The notes beneath the pieces are model-generated. The model was not told where the DNA came from. It did no database searches and saw only the letters and a program-made list of their open reading frames with translations. Below, piece by piece: positions 47,925-59,000 of a DNA stretch of 64,000 nucleotides (position 1 is the stretch's first letter; each line of letters opens with the position of its first letter). Made by a program: the position numbers and the translations under genes. Source of the stretch: Mucilaginibacter sp. OK098 (lineage in GTDB: Bacteria; Bacteroidota; Bacteroidia; Sphingobacteriales; Sphingobacteriaceae); NCBI RefSeq assembly GCF_900142915.1, contig NZ_FRCM01000001.1, forward strand, positions 1 to 64,000. Direction: 5' to 3'.

Positions 47925-49400
47925 ATGAAATCGAACAAAATATTATATATAGCATTAGTACTGGCTTTATTTAACAGCAGCTGTAAAAAAGCACTCAATT
48001 TAAAGCAGCAGGGGGTTTATACTTCTGATAATTATTTCAGGAACGAAGTTGACGCGGTTAATGCCGTTAACGGAATATACAGCCTTTTAGAAGAAGAAGA
48101 TTACATAGGCCACGCCGAAGCAACCTTCGATACTCCTTCTGACGATTATTGGCGCTCTGGTGATCATGGTGAGGATGAAGGCATAGAAAACTTAACCTAT
48201 GATGCATCAAACCCGGCTATCAGATACCCTTATAAATGGAGGTACGAAGAGATCAACCGCTCTACCAATTGTATCATCAACATCCCTAAGATCACTGCTA
48301 TTTCTGCGGATGTTAAAAGCCGCAGCATGGGCGAGGCCTATTTTTTAAGGGCCTTTGGTTACTGGCGCATGATGATCATTCATGGCGATGCGCCAATCAT
48401 TACCGATGAAGATTATGCTAAACAATTATTTAACGTACCTAAATCGCCGATTGAGGATGTTCGTAAACAAATAGAAAGCGATTTACTGAAAGCTGTTGAT
48501 TTGCTGCCCGAAAGCTATGGACCTGCCGACCGCGGCCGTGTAAGCAAAGGAACAGCACTCGGTTTTTTAACCAAGCTTTATATGTATTGGGAAAAACTCC
48601 CCGAGGCAATTGCAACAGGCCAAAAGGTAATCTCAAATTCACATTATGCGCTGGCTGCCAATTACCAGGATAACTTTACCCGCGCCAATGAGACCAGTAC
48701 AGAGTTATTATTCTCTATCCAGGCAGTACAGAATGTTGTTCAGAACGATTTTACGGTTTATTACATTCCAAGGCCATGGGGCGGGTATGGTTTTAGCCAG
48801 CCTTTACAGGGTTTGTCAAATGAATTTGAAGCTAATGATCCGCGTAAGGCCGCTACTTTATTAAGCGTTGGCGATAAGGTAGATCTTGGTGATGGCAACG
48901 GATTGACTACTTTTACAGCCGATCTGTCGGCAACTGGTTTTGCTTTTAAAAAGTATGCTGTATTTAACACAGCTGCAGCCGGTGGCGGTGTAGACCATAC
49001 CTTCGCAGTTCCATTAATGCGGTCGGCTGATATTTACCTGCTGGTTGCAGAGGCCCTGATCCGCACCCAGGGTGCCGGTGCAGGTGATGCATTGATAAAC
49101 CAGGTAAGGCGCCGTGCTTCAACTTTATTGCCGCCGGTTTCGGGTGCAGGGATGACACAATTGATCCATGAACGCCGCGTTGAGCTGGCCGGAGAGGGTG
49201 AGCGCCACCAGGACCTGATGCGCTGGGATAAAGCTAAAATTGTTGACATTGCAGCAATATACAACCTGTCGGTTTCAAAGGCGCCCATTGATCAGTCAAA
49301 AACGGTAACATTTATCAGGCCTAAAAATTATTATTTCCCTTTACCACAGGTAGAAATTGATAAGAGTAAGGGAGTTTTGGTGCAAAATCCAAACTTTTAA
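47925..49400 (+). CDS. SusD/RagB glycan-binding lipoprotein
   Basis: A 491-residue surface lipoprotein with a lipobox ending at C20 (ALFNSSC). It has the SusD pattern: NYFRNEVDAVNAVNGIYSLLEE near the N-terminus, TPR-like helices (MGEAYFLRAFGYWRMM, RVSKGTALGFLTKLYMYWEKLPEAIATGQKVI) and the C-terminal ERRVELAGEGERHQDLMRW signature. It caps the SusC barrel and binds the target glycan. A strong inverted repeat after it ends the SusC/D transcript or attenuates it. Confidence 0.96.
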   Translation: MKSNKILYIALVLALFNSSCKKALNLKQQGVYTSDNYFRNEVDAVNAVNGIYSLLEEEDYIGHAEATFDTPSDDYWRSGDHGEDEGIENLTYDASNPAIRYPYKWRYEEINRSTNCIINIPKITAISADVKSRSMGEAYFLRAFGYWRMMIIHGDAPIITDEDYAKQLFNVPKSPIEDVRKQIESDLLKAVDLLPESYGPADRGRVSKGTALGFLTKLYMYWEKLPEAIATGQKVISNSHYALAANYQDNFTRANETSTELLFSIQAVQNVVQNDFTVYYIPRPWGGYGFSQPLQGLSNEFEANDPRKAATLLSVGDKVDLGDGNGLTTFTADLSATGFAFKKYAVFNTAAAGGGVDHTFAVPLMRSADIYLLVAEALIRTQGAGAGDALINQVRRRASTLLPPVSGAGMTQLIHERRVELAGEGERHQDLMRWDKAKIVDIAAIYNLSVSKAPIDQSKTVTFIRPKNYYFPLPQVEIDKSKGVLVQNPNF

Positions 49401-49418
49401 AAAACAATGATTTAAATT

Positions 49419-49474
49419 GCCGGTAGCCGCCATATCACTATTAATAAATAGATTTATGCTGGCTACCGGCTTTT
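49419..49474 (+). terminator. Terminator after the SusD gene
   Basis: GCCGGTAGCC (49419-49428) and GGCTACCGGC (49461-49470) are a perfect ten-base inverted repeat followed by TTTT, 18 bases after the SusD stop. The loop is long (32 bases), so it may be partial, letting some transcription continue into the hydrolase genes. Confidence 0.7.
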
Positions 49475-49497
49475 ATCATTAAGTTAAAATTATACTA

Positions 49498-49585
49498 AAG
49501 CCCCCTCTAAATCTCCCCCGGTAGGGGAGACTTTAGCTTCGCTCTTTTTTAAAGCCCTCCCTTCTGGGGAAGGTTGGGTGGGGCT
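49498..49585. repeat. C-rich palindromic intergenic repeat (REP/MITE-like)
   Basis: An 88-base imperfect palindrome running from AAGCCCCCTCTAAATCTCCC to GGTTGGGTGGGGCT. It holds internal pairs such as CTCCCCCGGTAGGGGAG and CCCTTCTGGGGAAGG. It is non-coding, distinct in composition from its surroundings, and resembles dispersed repeats I know from Sphingobacteriaceae intergenic regions. Confidence 0.6.
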
Positions 49586-49638
49586 ACGAGGCTTGGTCCG
49601 TGGCGAATTAAAGTTCATAATTAAAGGATTAGATATAG

Positions 49639-51834
49639 ATGAGAAATTGCTTGTTAATTTTTATTATTAGTGTATTTGGTTTAAACACGTATGCCCAGGT
49701 TGATCAAAAAGCTTCCCATGATTTTATTGAAAGGGTTATTCCGGGTCGGTCGGCCTCTTTCATTGTGGAAGCCATAAGCCAGGATAATGGTAAGGATGCA
49801 TTTGAACTTAATAGTCGCGATGGTAAAATAATTTTACGCGGCAGCAATGGCTTATCTGTGGCGGCAGCCCTAAATTATTACCTTAAGCATTACTGCTTTT
49901 GCGATATCGGATGGAATGGCACCAATTTAAAACTGCCTGCAAGTTTGCCCTTGGTTTCAACCAAGGTACACAAATCTACCCCATACCAATATCGGTATTA
50001 CCTCAACTATTGCACGTTTAATTATTCAATGGCCTGGTGGAACTGGGAGCGGTGGCAGAAGGAAATTGACTGGATGGCGTTGAACGGGATTAACACGCCG
50101 CTTGCCATTACTGGCGAAGAAGCTGTTTGGCAGGATGTATATAAAAGTATGGGCTTTACCGATAAGGAACTGGCTGCATTTTTTAGTGGTCCGGCCTATT
50201 TCTCGTGGTTTTGGATGGGGAATATTGATGCATGGGGCGGCCCGTTACCGCAGCACTGGATGGATAGCCATAAAGCATTGCAAAAAAAGATATTGGAGCG
50301 TGAGCGCTCATTCGGGATGAAACCCGTATTGTCATCATTTACCGGGCATGTGCCGCCGTCATTTAAAGACAGGTTTCCGAAGGCAAAAGTTAAAAAGACC
50401 AACTGGGACGCCGGATTTCCTGATGTATATATTCTTGATCCGGATGATGAAATGTTTGAAACCATTGGTAAGAAGTATATCGAAGCGCAAACTAAAGAAT
50501 TTGGAACAGATCACCTTTATTCTGCCGATACATTTAATGAAAATGTGCCTCCAACCAATGATTCAACCTACCTGGATGGGATGAGTAAAAAAGTGTTCAG
50601 GTCGATGACTGTTGCTGACCCTAAGGCGGTTTGGGTTATGCAGGGCTGGATGTTTCACTACAACAATAAATTCTGGCAGCCCCAGCAGATCAAAGCTTTG
50701 CTGAATGCTATTCCAAATGATCAAATGATTATTCTTGATTTGTACAGCGATGCTCACCCGGTTTGGAACCGTACCGATGCTTATTACGGCAAGCCCTGGA
50801 TCTGGAATATGCTGCAAAACTTTGGCGGTAACATCAGCCTGTTCGGGCGGATGCGCCATGTGGCTGCCGACCCTGCTATTGCCCTTCATGACCCGGAATC
50901 GAAAAATATGATGGGAATTGGCCTTGCACCGGAAGGGATAGAACAAAACCCCGCATTATTTGAATTGATGCTGGAAAATGTTTGGAGAAACACGCCCATT
51001 GACGCGGATGAATGGGTGAAAGATTATGCCCGCAGGCGCTATGGTCAAAAGGATGCCCGTGCAAATGAGGCCTGGCATATTTTATTAAATACCGTGTACA
51101 GCGGCGGCCTTACAGAGGGCGGTCCCGAATCAATTATTGTGGCAAGGCCAACAATGCTGCCAACTATTGACCGGGTATTAACCAAACTAAACTACAACCC
51201 TAAAGAACTGATAAAAGCCTGGAGTTTACTGATAGCAGCAGCCGACAGCCTGAAAGAAAGTGACGGTTTTCAGTATGATCTTGTTGATGTAACCCGGCAG
51301 GTGCTTGCCAATTATGCAACACCATTACAACAAAAAATGGTTGCAGCTTACAAAAGCGGCGATAAAGAAGGCTTTAAAAAATACAGCGCCGCATTTTTAC
51401 AGCTGATGGATGATCTGGATGCCTTGCTGAGTACCCGTAAAGATTTTTTATTGGGCAAATGGATCAACGAAGCCAGGGCAAATGGCACCACTGATGAAGA
51501 GAAAAATCTTTACGAATTTAATGCGAGGGATTTGGTGACCTTATGGGGCGATAAAGAAAGCGGACTCCGGGAATACTCTAACCGCCAATGGGCAGGGCTG
51601 ATAAAGGGCTATTATAAACCACGCTGGGAGTTGTATTTTTCACAGCTGGAAAAAGCAATGGCTTCCAATACACAGTTTGATGATAAGGCATTTGACAAAC
51701 AGGTGAAAGACTGGGAATGGCAATGGGTAAATAAACATGACAATGCCTACCCGGATGTTATTAAAGGCAATGCCGTTGAACAGGCTAAACTGTTATTTGC
51801 AAAATATAACAGCATTATCCAACAAGGCTATTAA
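49639..51834 (+). CDS. GH89 alpha-N-acetylglucosaminidase (NAGLU-like)
   Basis: A 731-residue secreted enzyme (signal peptide 1-20, cleavage near TYAQ). It matches NAGLU/GH89 throughout: an N-terminal small domain, YQYRYYLNYCTFNYSMAWWNWERWQKEIDWMALNGIN, WFWMGNIDAWGGPLP, and the catalytic acids E301 in DTFNEN and E432 in LAPEGIEQN. It removes terminal alpha-linked GlcNAc by a retaining mechanism. Known substrates of the family include heparan sulfate ends and GlcNAc alpha-1,4-Gal caps on mucin-type glycans. It precedes the GH35 gene by ten bases, so the two are co-expressed and may act in sequence. Confidence 0.95.
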   Translation: MRNCLLIFIISVFGLNTYAQVDQKASHDFIERVIPGRSASFIVEAISQDNGKDAFELNSRDGKIILRGSNGLSVAAALNYYLKHYCFCDIGWNGTNLKLPASLPLVSTKVHKSTPYQYRYYLNYCTFNYSMAWWNWERWQKEIDWMALNGINTPLAITGEEAVWQDVYKSMGFTDKELAAFFSGPAYFSWFWMGNIDAWGGPLPQHWMDSHKALQKKILERERSFGMKPVLSSFTGHVPPSFKDRFPKAKVKKTNWDAGFPDVYILDPDDEMFETIGKKYIEAQTKEFGTDHLYSADTFNENVPPTNDSTYLDGMSKKVFRSMTVADPKAVWVMQGWMFHYNNKFWQPQQIKALLNAIPNDQMIILDLYSDAHPVWNRTDAYYGKPWIWNMLQNFGGNISLFGRMRHVAADPAIALHDPESKNMMGIGLAPEGIEQNPALFELMLENVWRNTPIDADEWVKDYARRRYGQKDARANEAWHILLNTVYSGGLTEGGPESIIVARPTMLPTIDRVLTKLNYNPKELIKAWSLLIAAADSLKESDGFQYDLVDVTRQVLANYATPLQQKMVAAYKSGDKEGFKKYSAAFLQLMDDLDALLSTRKDFLLGKWINEARANGTTDEEKNLYEFNARDLVTLWGDKESGLREYSNRQWAGLIKGYYKPRWELYFSQLEKAMASNTQFDDKAFDKQVKDWEWQWVNKHDNAYPDVIKGNAVEQAKLLFAKYNSIIQQGY

Positions 51835-51844
51835 TCCGCAATAG

Positions 51845-54805
51845 ATGATGATCAAGAAAGGATACTTGTTTTTAACGGTGCTGGTTTTATTGGCTTGTAA
51901 TGTGGCGCTATATGGGCAGTCGAGCAATGACCATATTTTCCCGGCATCGGCAACTGCCAATCCTTATATTGATTTTGACAGCAAAGGATTTTTGGTTAAT
52001 GGTAAACGTACTTTCCTGGTATCTGCCGGTTTGGAATATGCGCGTGTACCGCATCAGCTTTGGTACGACAGACTTTTGCGTTTAAAACGTGCAGGTTTTA
52101 ATTGCGTGGAGATTTATACGATGTGGAATTTCCATGAGCCGCAGGAAGGAAAATTTGATTTCAGCGGCGATCATGACCTGGGCGCATTTTTAGTACAGGT
52201 AAAAAAACTTGGCATGTACGCCATAGTAAGAGTCGGCCCTTATTATTGCGCTGAATGGGACAATGGCGGCTATCCCATATGGCTCAAATTTAAAAAAGGC
52301 CTGCGGGTTCGGGAAGACAATAAAGTATTTGAGCAATATGTAGACCGCTTTTTTGATAAGCTGCTGCCAATAGTATTCAATAACCAAATTAACAAGGGCG
52401 GCCCGGTTATAATGGTGCAGTTAGAAAACGAACATCCGAACGGTTGGGGCACTGTTATGCCCGACAACTACTTTAAGCGTTTGCAAAGCAAGGCATTGAG
52501 CTTAGGGCTGCAGGTTCCCTACTTTTTTAGCGGCCTGCACCATTCAAGTGACCCTGCCGGAGACGGTGAACTGGACGATCCTAACCGCCCCAATCCCTGG
52601 TTTTCAACCGAGTTTTGGAGCGTATGGTATTCTCAATATGGTTCAAAACCTTCTGATGCTGCGGCGTACGACCGGCGCACCTGGAAAATAATAGCTCATG
52701 GCGGCAATGGCTATAATTACTATATGGCGCATGGCGGATCGAACTTTGGATATACCAATAACGATGAAGATGCGGCATCGTATGATTATGGCGCTGCGGT
52801 TGGCCAGGCCGGTGATCTTCGGCCGCTTTATTATACTTTTAAGTGTGCAGCTTATTTTTCGCGCACTTTTGAGGAAATCCTTGAAAATAGTACAGATGCA
52901 ACCGGTTCATTTAAAAATATTACGGCTGATTCTGGCATAAAAGTAACTGCACGTTCGGGTAAAGCCGGCGATCTTGTTTTTTTGGATAACCCAGGGGCTA
53001 CTACTCTAAAAGCAAATCTTAAGATAAACGATCTCAATTCAAACATCAAGATCAGCATTGGGCCCGGTGAAATTTATCCGCTGGTGCATAACTTTTATCT
53101 CAATAAAGATGTAAACATTGATTGGGCATTTACACGCATCTATGGCATTGTTAAGCAAGGTAATACCACTACAATTTTGGTTGAAGCGGAACCGGGTGAA
53201 CCCATTTCTTTACATTTTTTGGTAGCTGGTAAAGCCACTATCGCACAAAGTTCATCTGCCATTAAAATAACCGGGAACAAAGTTGATGTTAACGGCACAA
53301 TGAATGGGAGTGGAGTACCTGCGGAATATTCCTTTACAACAGGCAAACAAAAGATCCGCGTATTAGCCATGAACAGATCAGCCTCGGATAAAACATGGGC
53401 GGTGGAAACACCTTCATCAGATCTGATCATCAGCGGGATATCTTATTTAGGAAACGTTGAACTTAAGAATGGAAAGGTACTTGCTGATGCTGAATATCCA
53501 TTAACATCAAAAAAAGATGGCCCAGCCAGGGTCTATTTTGAGAAAAGTTCCGCATTGCTGCTGAATGAGAATCAAAGAGCCGTAAATGCAAAAGCAGTCG
53601 TGAAATTATCACCCCGGGAAATTAAAAATGCCGCCGTTGCAGCCGCAGTTGGTTATGACGATAAAAAATGGTTTAAAAGTACATCGCCATTACAAATGGG
53701 GGCAGATGGTGATTTATCGCCTTATGCCTGGTACCGCACAAAGCTTAGCGTACCAACAACCGGAAAATACACCATGCAGGTTGATGGCGGCGATAACGGA
53801 ACTGCTTTTATAGACGGAAAACGCGCCGCTAAATGGAAGATTCGCGACGGTGAAGTCTCTTTTGATATTAAAAAAGGCGAACACACCCTTGCCATCTTTA
53901 CTGCCCATGATGGCCGTGATAAGCTTGCAGCCTACCTGGGGCCTATTGATGAGGTAGACAAAAAGGGCTTATCAGGCAATGCGACGCTGAAAAATGGCGG
54001 ACCTTTTATTAGCACTTTAACTAACTGGTATTTTATAAAAGCAACAAAGGTTGACGAGATAAAACAGGGGCCGCCGGTTTTTGACACCGCTCAATGGAAA
54101 AAATATACCATCGGCGCTGATGCCTTTGGTCAAAAAGAGGGTTTTGGCTGGTTCCAAACCACTATCCCCGCACAAAGGGAAGGCCTTACGAAACTAATAT
54201 TGAATTTCAGGAGTGTTGACGAAAATGCCACTGTATTTATTAACGGGAAACAGCTTAGCCATCATGAAGGGTGGAATACACCCTTTACCGTTGAAGTTAA
54301 TGATCCGGTTACCCTTAAAAAACCGATGACGCTTACGGTATTTATAGAAAATTACTCTAATGAAGGTGGGATTGATCTGCCGGTAAAAATAAACAGTATT
54401 GGTGACGGAGTTTTATTAACAGGCTGGAAAATGCGCGGTGGGCCGGGTAATCCGAATGAAGCTACGGGATGGGCTAAACTAGCCAAAAATGGTTCACCTG
54501 ATGGACCGCAGTTTTATCGCTCGCAGTTTACTGTTCCGGCAATTAAGGGGCAGCACCTGATCTGGCGGGTACACACCAACGGGCTCAGTCATGGTTCTGT
54601 ATGGGTTAACGGGTATAACCTGGGCCGCTATCCCGAAAAGATCGGTAACGACATCGGTATGTATATTCCCGAATGCTGGTTAAAACCGGGCATCAATAAG
54701 CTGGTAATTTATGACGAGGATGGTAAACGGCCGGATAATGTGCGTATCCTATCAGAACAGGCTGCCGGGAGGGTAACTTACAAACTTAAAGGTAACATTA
54801 ATTAA
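51845..54805 (+). CDS. GH35 beta-galactosidase with C-terminal beta modules
   Basis: A 986-residue exported enzyme with a hydrophobic signal (1-25, including LLAC, so possibly a lipoprotein). The GH35 barrel occupies about 40-350: SAGLEYARVPHQLWYDRL, VEIYTMWNFHEPQEG, acid/base E196 in QLENEH and nucleophile E256 in STEFWS. The rest carries galactose-binding-like jelly-roll modules (AWYRTKLSVPTTGKYTMQVDGGDNGTAFIDGK and WVNGYNLGRYPEKIG near the end). It releases terminal beta-galactose, which fits exposure of Gal after the GH89 enzyme has removed alpha-GlcNAc. Confidence 0.94.
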   Translation: MMIKKGYLFLTVLVLLACNVALYGQSSNDHIFPASATANPYIDFDSKGFLVNGKRTFLVSAGLEYARVPHQLWYDRLLRLKRAGFNCVEIYTMWNFHEPQEGKFDFSGDHDLGAFLVQVKKLGMYAIVRVGPYYCAEWDNGGYPIWLKFKKGLRVREDNKVFEQYVDRFFDKLLPIVFNNQINKGGPVIMVQLENEHPNGWGTVMPDNYFKRLQSKALSLGLQVPYFFSGLHHSSDPAGDGELDDPNRPNPWFSTEFWSVWYSQYGSKPSDAAAYDRRTWKIIAHGGNGYNYYMAHGGSNFGYTNNDEDAASYDYGAAVGQAGDLRPLYYTFKCAAYFSRTFEEILENSTDATGSFKNITADSGIKVTARSGKAGDLVFLDNPGATTLKANLKINDLNSNIKISIGPGEIYPLVHNFYLNKDVNIDWAFTRIYGIVKQGNTTTILVEAEPGEPISLHFLVAGKATIAQSSSAIKITGNKVDVNGTMNGSGVPAEYSFTTGKQKIRVLAMNRSASDKTWAVETPSSDLIISGISYLGNVELKNGKVLADAEYPLTSKKDGPARVYFEKSSALLLNENQRAVNAKAVVKLSPREIKNAAVAAAVGYDDKKWFKSTSPLQMGADGDLSPYAWYRTKLSVPTTGKYTMQVDGGDNGTAFIDGKRAAKWKIRDGEVSFDIKKGEHTLAIFTAHDGRDKLAAYLGPIDEVDKKGLSGNATLKNGGPFISTLTNWYFIKATKVDEIKQGPPVFDTAQWKKYTIGADAFGQKEGFGWFQTTIPAQREGLTKLILNFRSVDENATVFINGKQLSHHEGWNTPFTVEVNDPVTLKKPMTLTVFIENYSNEGGIDLPVKINSIGDGVLLTGWKMRGGPGNPNEATGWAKLAKNGSPDGPQFYRSQFTVPAIKGQHLIWRVHTNGLSHGSVWVNGYNLGRYPEKIGNDIGMYIPECWLKPGINKLVIYDEDGKRPDNVRILSEQAAGRVTYKLKGNIN

Positions 54806-54824
54806 AAATTAGAATTTTAGCTAT

Positions 54825-55952
54825 ATGGCATTAACCAATAACAGGTTTATAACCCTTGATATTTTTAGAGGGATGACCATTTGTTTTATGATCATTGTAA
54901 ATGCGCCGGGTTCGGGCGCTGTTCAGTGGGCGCCGCTTGATCATGCTGCCTGGTTTGGTTTTACACCTACCGATTTGGTTTTTCCGTCTTTTCTTTTTGC
55001 TGTGGGCAATGCATTAAGTTTTTCAAAAAATAAGTTCCAAAGCAACAGTGAGTTTTTAGGTAAGATCTTCAAGCGCACAGCTATAATTTTTTTATTGGGA
55101 TACCTGATGTATTGGTTCCCGTTTTTTCACCGGGAAAATGGAAGCTGGGTATTTAACCAGCTTGGTCATACTCGGATTATGGGCGTATTGCAGCGGATTG
55201 CGCTTTGTTATTTTTTCGGGGCGATAATTGTTCATTATTGCTCTAAAAAAGCAGCGGTTATTATTTCGGTGTGCCTTTTAATAGGTTACTGGGCATTTTT
55301 ACTGCTGTTTGGCGAGACCGGTAAAGAATATACCATGCTGGGTAATGCCGGTACGCGCCTGGATATTTTAATTTTAGGGAATGACCACTTGTACCATGAT
55401 AAGGGTGGCCCGATAGCTTTTGATCCGGAAGGATTGTTAAGTACCCTAACGGGGATAGTAAATGTTATTGGCGGTTACCTGGCGGGAGCATACATTCAGC
55501 GGAAGGGAAGAAACTACGAATCTGTAGCCAAATTATTGATGTTCGGTGTGTTGCTTATTTGCGGGGCTTTGTTTTGGGCGCAGTTTTTCCCGATTGCCAA
55601 AAAGTTGTGGACAAGCTCATTCGTATTGCTTACCATAGGGATTGATCTGTTATTATTAGGGATACTGGTGTATGCCATCGAACTAAAAAACATAAAATGG
55701 GGAACAAACTTCTTACTGGTATTTGGCCGTAATTCATTGGCTATTTATCTGCTGTCGGAATTGTTGTTAACCTGTCTGCAGCTGATCTGGGTAAAACCAG
55801 GCCTGAGCTTTTACGACTGGATCAACAATGTTTTTTACCAGCAAATATTCCCGGGAGCATTGGGCACACTTGTTTTTGCAATATGTTATATGCTGCTTTG
55901 CTGGTTTGTAGGCTACCTGATGGATAAAAGAAAGATCTACATCAAAATATAA
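54825..55952 (+). CDS. HGSNAT-like membrane acyltransferase (DUF5009 type)
   Basis: A 375-residue protein with about ten membrane helices. It opens with RFITLDIFRGMTICFMIIVN and has WFGFTPTDLVFPSFLFAVGNALSFS, the signature of the NagX/heparan-alpha-glucosaminide N-acetyltransferase family, which in animals transfers acetyl groups across the lysosomal membrane to terminal glucosamine. It lies 19 bases after the GH35 gene in the same operon. A role in acetylating or recycling an amino sugar released by the locus is an inference; bacterial members are common beside GH89 and GH20-type genes. Confidence 0.87.
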   Translation: MALTNNRFITLDIFRGMTICFMIIVNAPGSGAVQWAPLDHAAWFGFTPTDLVFPSFLFAVGNALSFSKNKFQSNSEFLGKIFKRTAIIFLLGYLMYWFPFFHRENGSWVFNQLGHTRIMGVLQRIALCYFFGAIIVHYCSKKAAVIISVCLLIGYWAFLLLFGETGKEYTMLGNAGTRLDILILGNDHLYHDKGGPIAFDPEGLLSTLTGIVNVIGGYLAGAYIQRKGRNYESVAKLLMFGVLLICGALFWAQFFPIAKKLWTSSFVLLTIGIDLLLLGILVYAIELKNIKWGTNFLLVFGRNSLAIYLLSELLLTCLQLIWVKPGLSFYDWINNVFYQQIFPGALGTLVFAICYMLLCWFVGYLMDKRKIYIKI

Positions 55953-56015
55953 TTAAAGCCGCCAGCGGATTTTGTAAGGCTGAATGCTTTTTGTTAATTT
56001 ATTAATGAATTTGAT

Positions 56016-59000
56016 TTGAAAACTCCCTTTAAGTTTGCCTTTGTTGCTGTTTTAGCATTGCTATTTTGCGGTGGCGTTTCGGCACAACGCACAAACCACC
56101 TGCAATATGTAAACCCGTTTATTGGTACGGACAAAAGCAATGTAGCAACCAAATGGGGCAGCGAGGGCGGTACTTATCCCGGAGCGGTAGCGCCATCCGG
56201 ATTTATACAGTTAAGCCCCGAAACAAGGTTTGCAAAAGGCTATAATTACGAAGACAGCGCTATTTATTATTTTAGTTGTTTCAGGCACATGAGTGGCTTT
56301 CCCGAAGGTTCATCGGGGCATTTTTATGTAATGCCGGTTAATACCGGCGCAGGGTTTGAGGCTCGGAAGTACAGTCGGAAATTTTCGCACGCGAACGAAA
56401 CCGCAGTTCCCGGGTATTATAAAGTGGTTTTTGATGATGACCATACTATTGCCGAAGCAACAACAACAGCAAGGGCTGGGTTATTCCGTTTCACATTTGC
56501 CGCTGGCTCAAGGCCTGAGATCTTCATTGGCGATGCAATGGAAATCAAAGCAGTATCCCCCAAAGTATTGCAAGCCTCAAATGGTAATACCGTTATCAAT
56601 TTTACCCAAGCTTATACAAATAAAAAGCAGGTTAATGACGGCTGGATCTTCACTTTTGCATCGGCCACAAAAGGTGAAAAAGTTATCGGGCTTAAGTTGA
56701 GCGCATCCCCAGTTGGATATGCAAGCGCTCAAAACAATATTGATAAGGAAATCGGTGCCTGGACCTTCGAACAGATCCGTAAACATACAAGTGAAGAATG
56801 GATTAAGAAACTGGCTGTTATTGATGTAACTGACGGCAACGAACAAAACAAGACTGTTTTTTACACAGCGCTTTATCATTCGTTGTTGATCCCCTGGATT
56901 ATAGACGATGCCGATGGCAAATACAGGGGCGCCGACGGTGAAATTCACCAGAAAACAGGCGCGTATCAATACGGAGCTTTTTCTCCATGGGATACCTTCC
57001 GTTCCCTGCATCCTTTGCTTACCCTGCTTTACCCTGATAAGGAAAAAGATGTGATTTTATCCATGCTTGAGATCTATAAGCAAACCGGCCACCTGCCAAC
57101 CGAATCAATGACAGGTAACCACGCCATCCCTATTATTGTAGATAGTTATCTGAAAGGTATTACGGGCTTTGATAAACATTTGGTTTATACAGCCATGAAG
57201 AAGAGTGTTTTGGAACCGCCATTTATCCAGCCGGATATGGAGGTTTATAATCAAAAAGATTATATTCCGTTTACCCGCTCAGAATCCGTTACCCGTACAG
57301 TAGAGTACGCTTATGATGATTGGGCATTATCGCAATTTGCCAAAGATATTATGGGTAATCATAAAGATTACCAGCTTTTAGTAAAACGGGGCAATAATTA
57401 CCGCAACCTATTGAACAATGACGAACTGCTGTTCTTACCCCGAAATAACGAAGCGTTTAAACTCCGGCCAGGGATGTCAGGCTATAAGGAGGGCGATAAG
57501 TGGGTGTATTCTTACTTTGTGCCACAAAACACAAAGGATTTAATCAATCTTACAGGGGGTAACCGGCAATTTGCAAACAGGCTAGACTCGACACTGGAAA
57601 ATGAGGTTATCCTTTTTGATAACGAAACCGTATTTCATTTACCTTACCTTTTTAACCAGGCTGGCAAACCGGCGTTAACGCAAAAATGGGTGAGGCAAAT
57701 TATGCTGAACCGCTTTAGCGCCAGTCCCGGTGGCTTGCCCGGTAATGACGACCTGGGCTCAACCTCCAGTTGGTATGTTTTTAGCGCTATGGGTATTTAT
57801 CCCGTTTGCCCGGGCCGCCCGGTTTATGCTATTGGCGCACCGTTATTTAGTAAGGTAGTACTGCATTTACCAAATGGTAAGGCGTTTAGTATAAGCAACA
57901 AGAATCCATCATTATCAAATAATTATGTACAGTCATTAACAGTCAATGGCCATTCATGGCAACAACTGATCATTCCTCATTCCGTATTAACAGGTGGCGG
58001 AGAAATGTCATTTAATATGGGAAGCCGGGAAAGTAATTGGCCGACTGACAAAGACCCAGTAATATTATCAGAAACAAAGAAAAGCCCCGGGTTTAAGATC
58101 CTGAATTACTTTGCGTCAAAAAGTGCGGTTGTTCCGGATGAATCTCTTACCATACATTTTCGTATTGCCAATATGGGCACTACGGGAGTTAAAATTGTGA
58201 CGCTGCTGGTAAACGGAAAACCATACATTAGCAAAAACTGCCTGGTGCCTTCGGGAACCGTTAAAAATGATTCGTTGGTTTGCCGCCTTTATCCGGTAGG
58301 TAAAACGGAGATCAAGCTAGAGGGACAGGATCCAATTGCGATTAATGTACTAATGCCGGAAAAACTATCCGACCGTTTATTTAAAATTACCGGTCTGTCG
58401 GTCCGCTCCATGATAAAGATCAATGAGCAGCAACAGTTAGCTTATACTATCCAAAATATTGGCGGGATTAAACGGAGTTTTAATATCCCTGTAACAAAAA
58501 ACGACACCTTTCTCTTTACCGATACAGTGGTACTTGAGCCAGGTGAAAAAAAGCCGGTTAAACATATGTTCGTGGCTACATCAAAAGGGTTTCAAAAGAT
58601 CTCGGCAGCTGATCAAATGGTAAGCTACAAGGTATATAAGGATAATACGGAATCACTTTTGCTTGATCTTTCCCCGATAAATTATTCAACGGATAATTTG
58701 GTAAAAGATAAATCGGGGTATCAAAACGACGGTCATCTGCTGATCACCGAAAAGCATAAAACCGGCGGAAGACTGGAATTTGATGAATATACTTTTGTTG
58801 AAGTTAATAACGCCCCCAACCTGGATAATATGGACGAAACCATCACCATGATGGGCTGGATCTATCCCACAGGGAATGAACAGGGGCTGGTAGACCTGAT
58901 AACTAAAGGCGATAGCCATGTTTTACAGGTAACCGATCATAAAACACTTACCTTTTTTGCAGGCGGATGGGGCAGAGGAGACTGTACTGTTAATTTGCCC

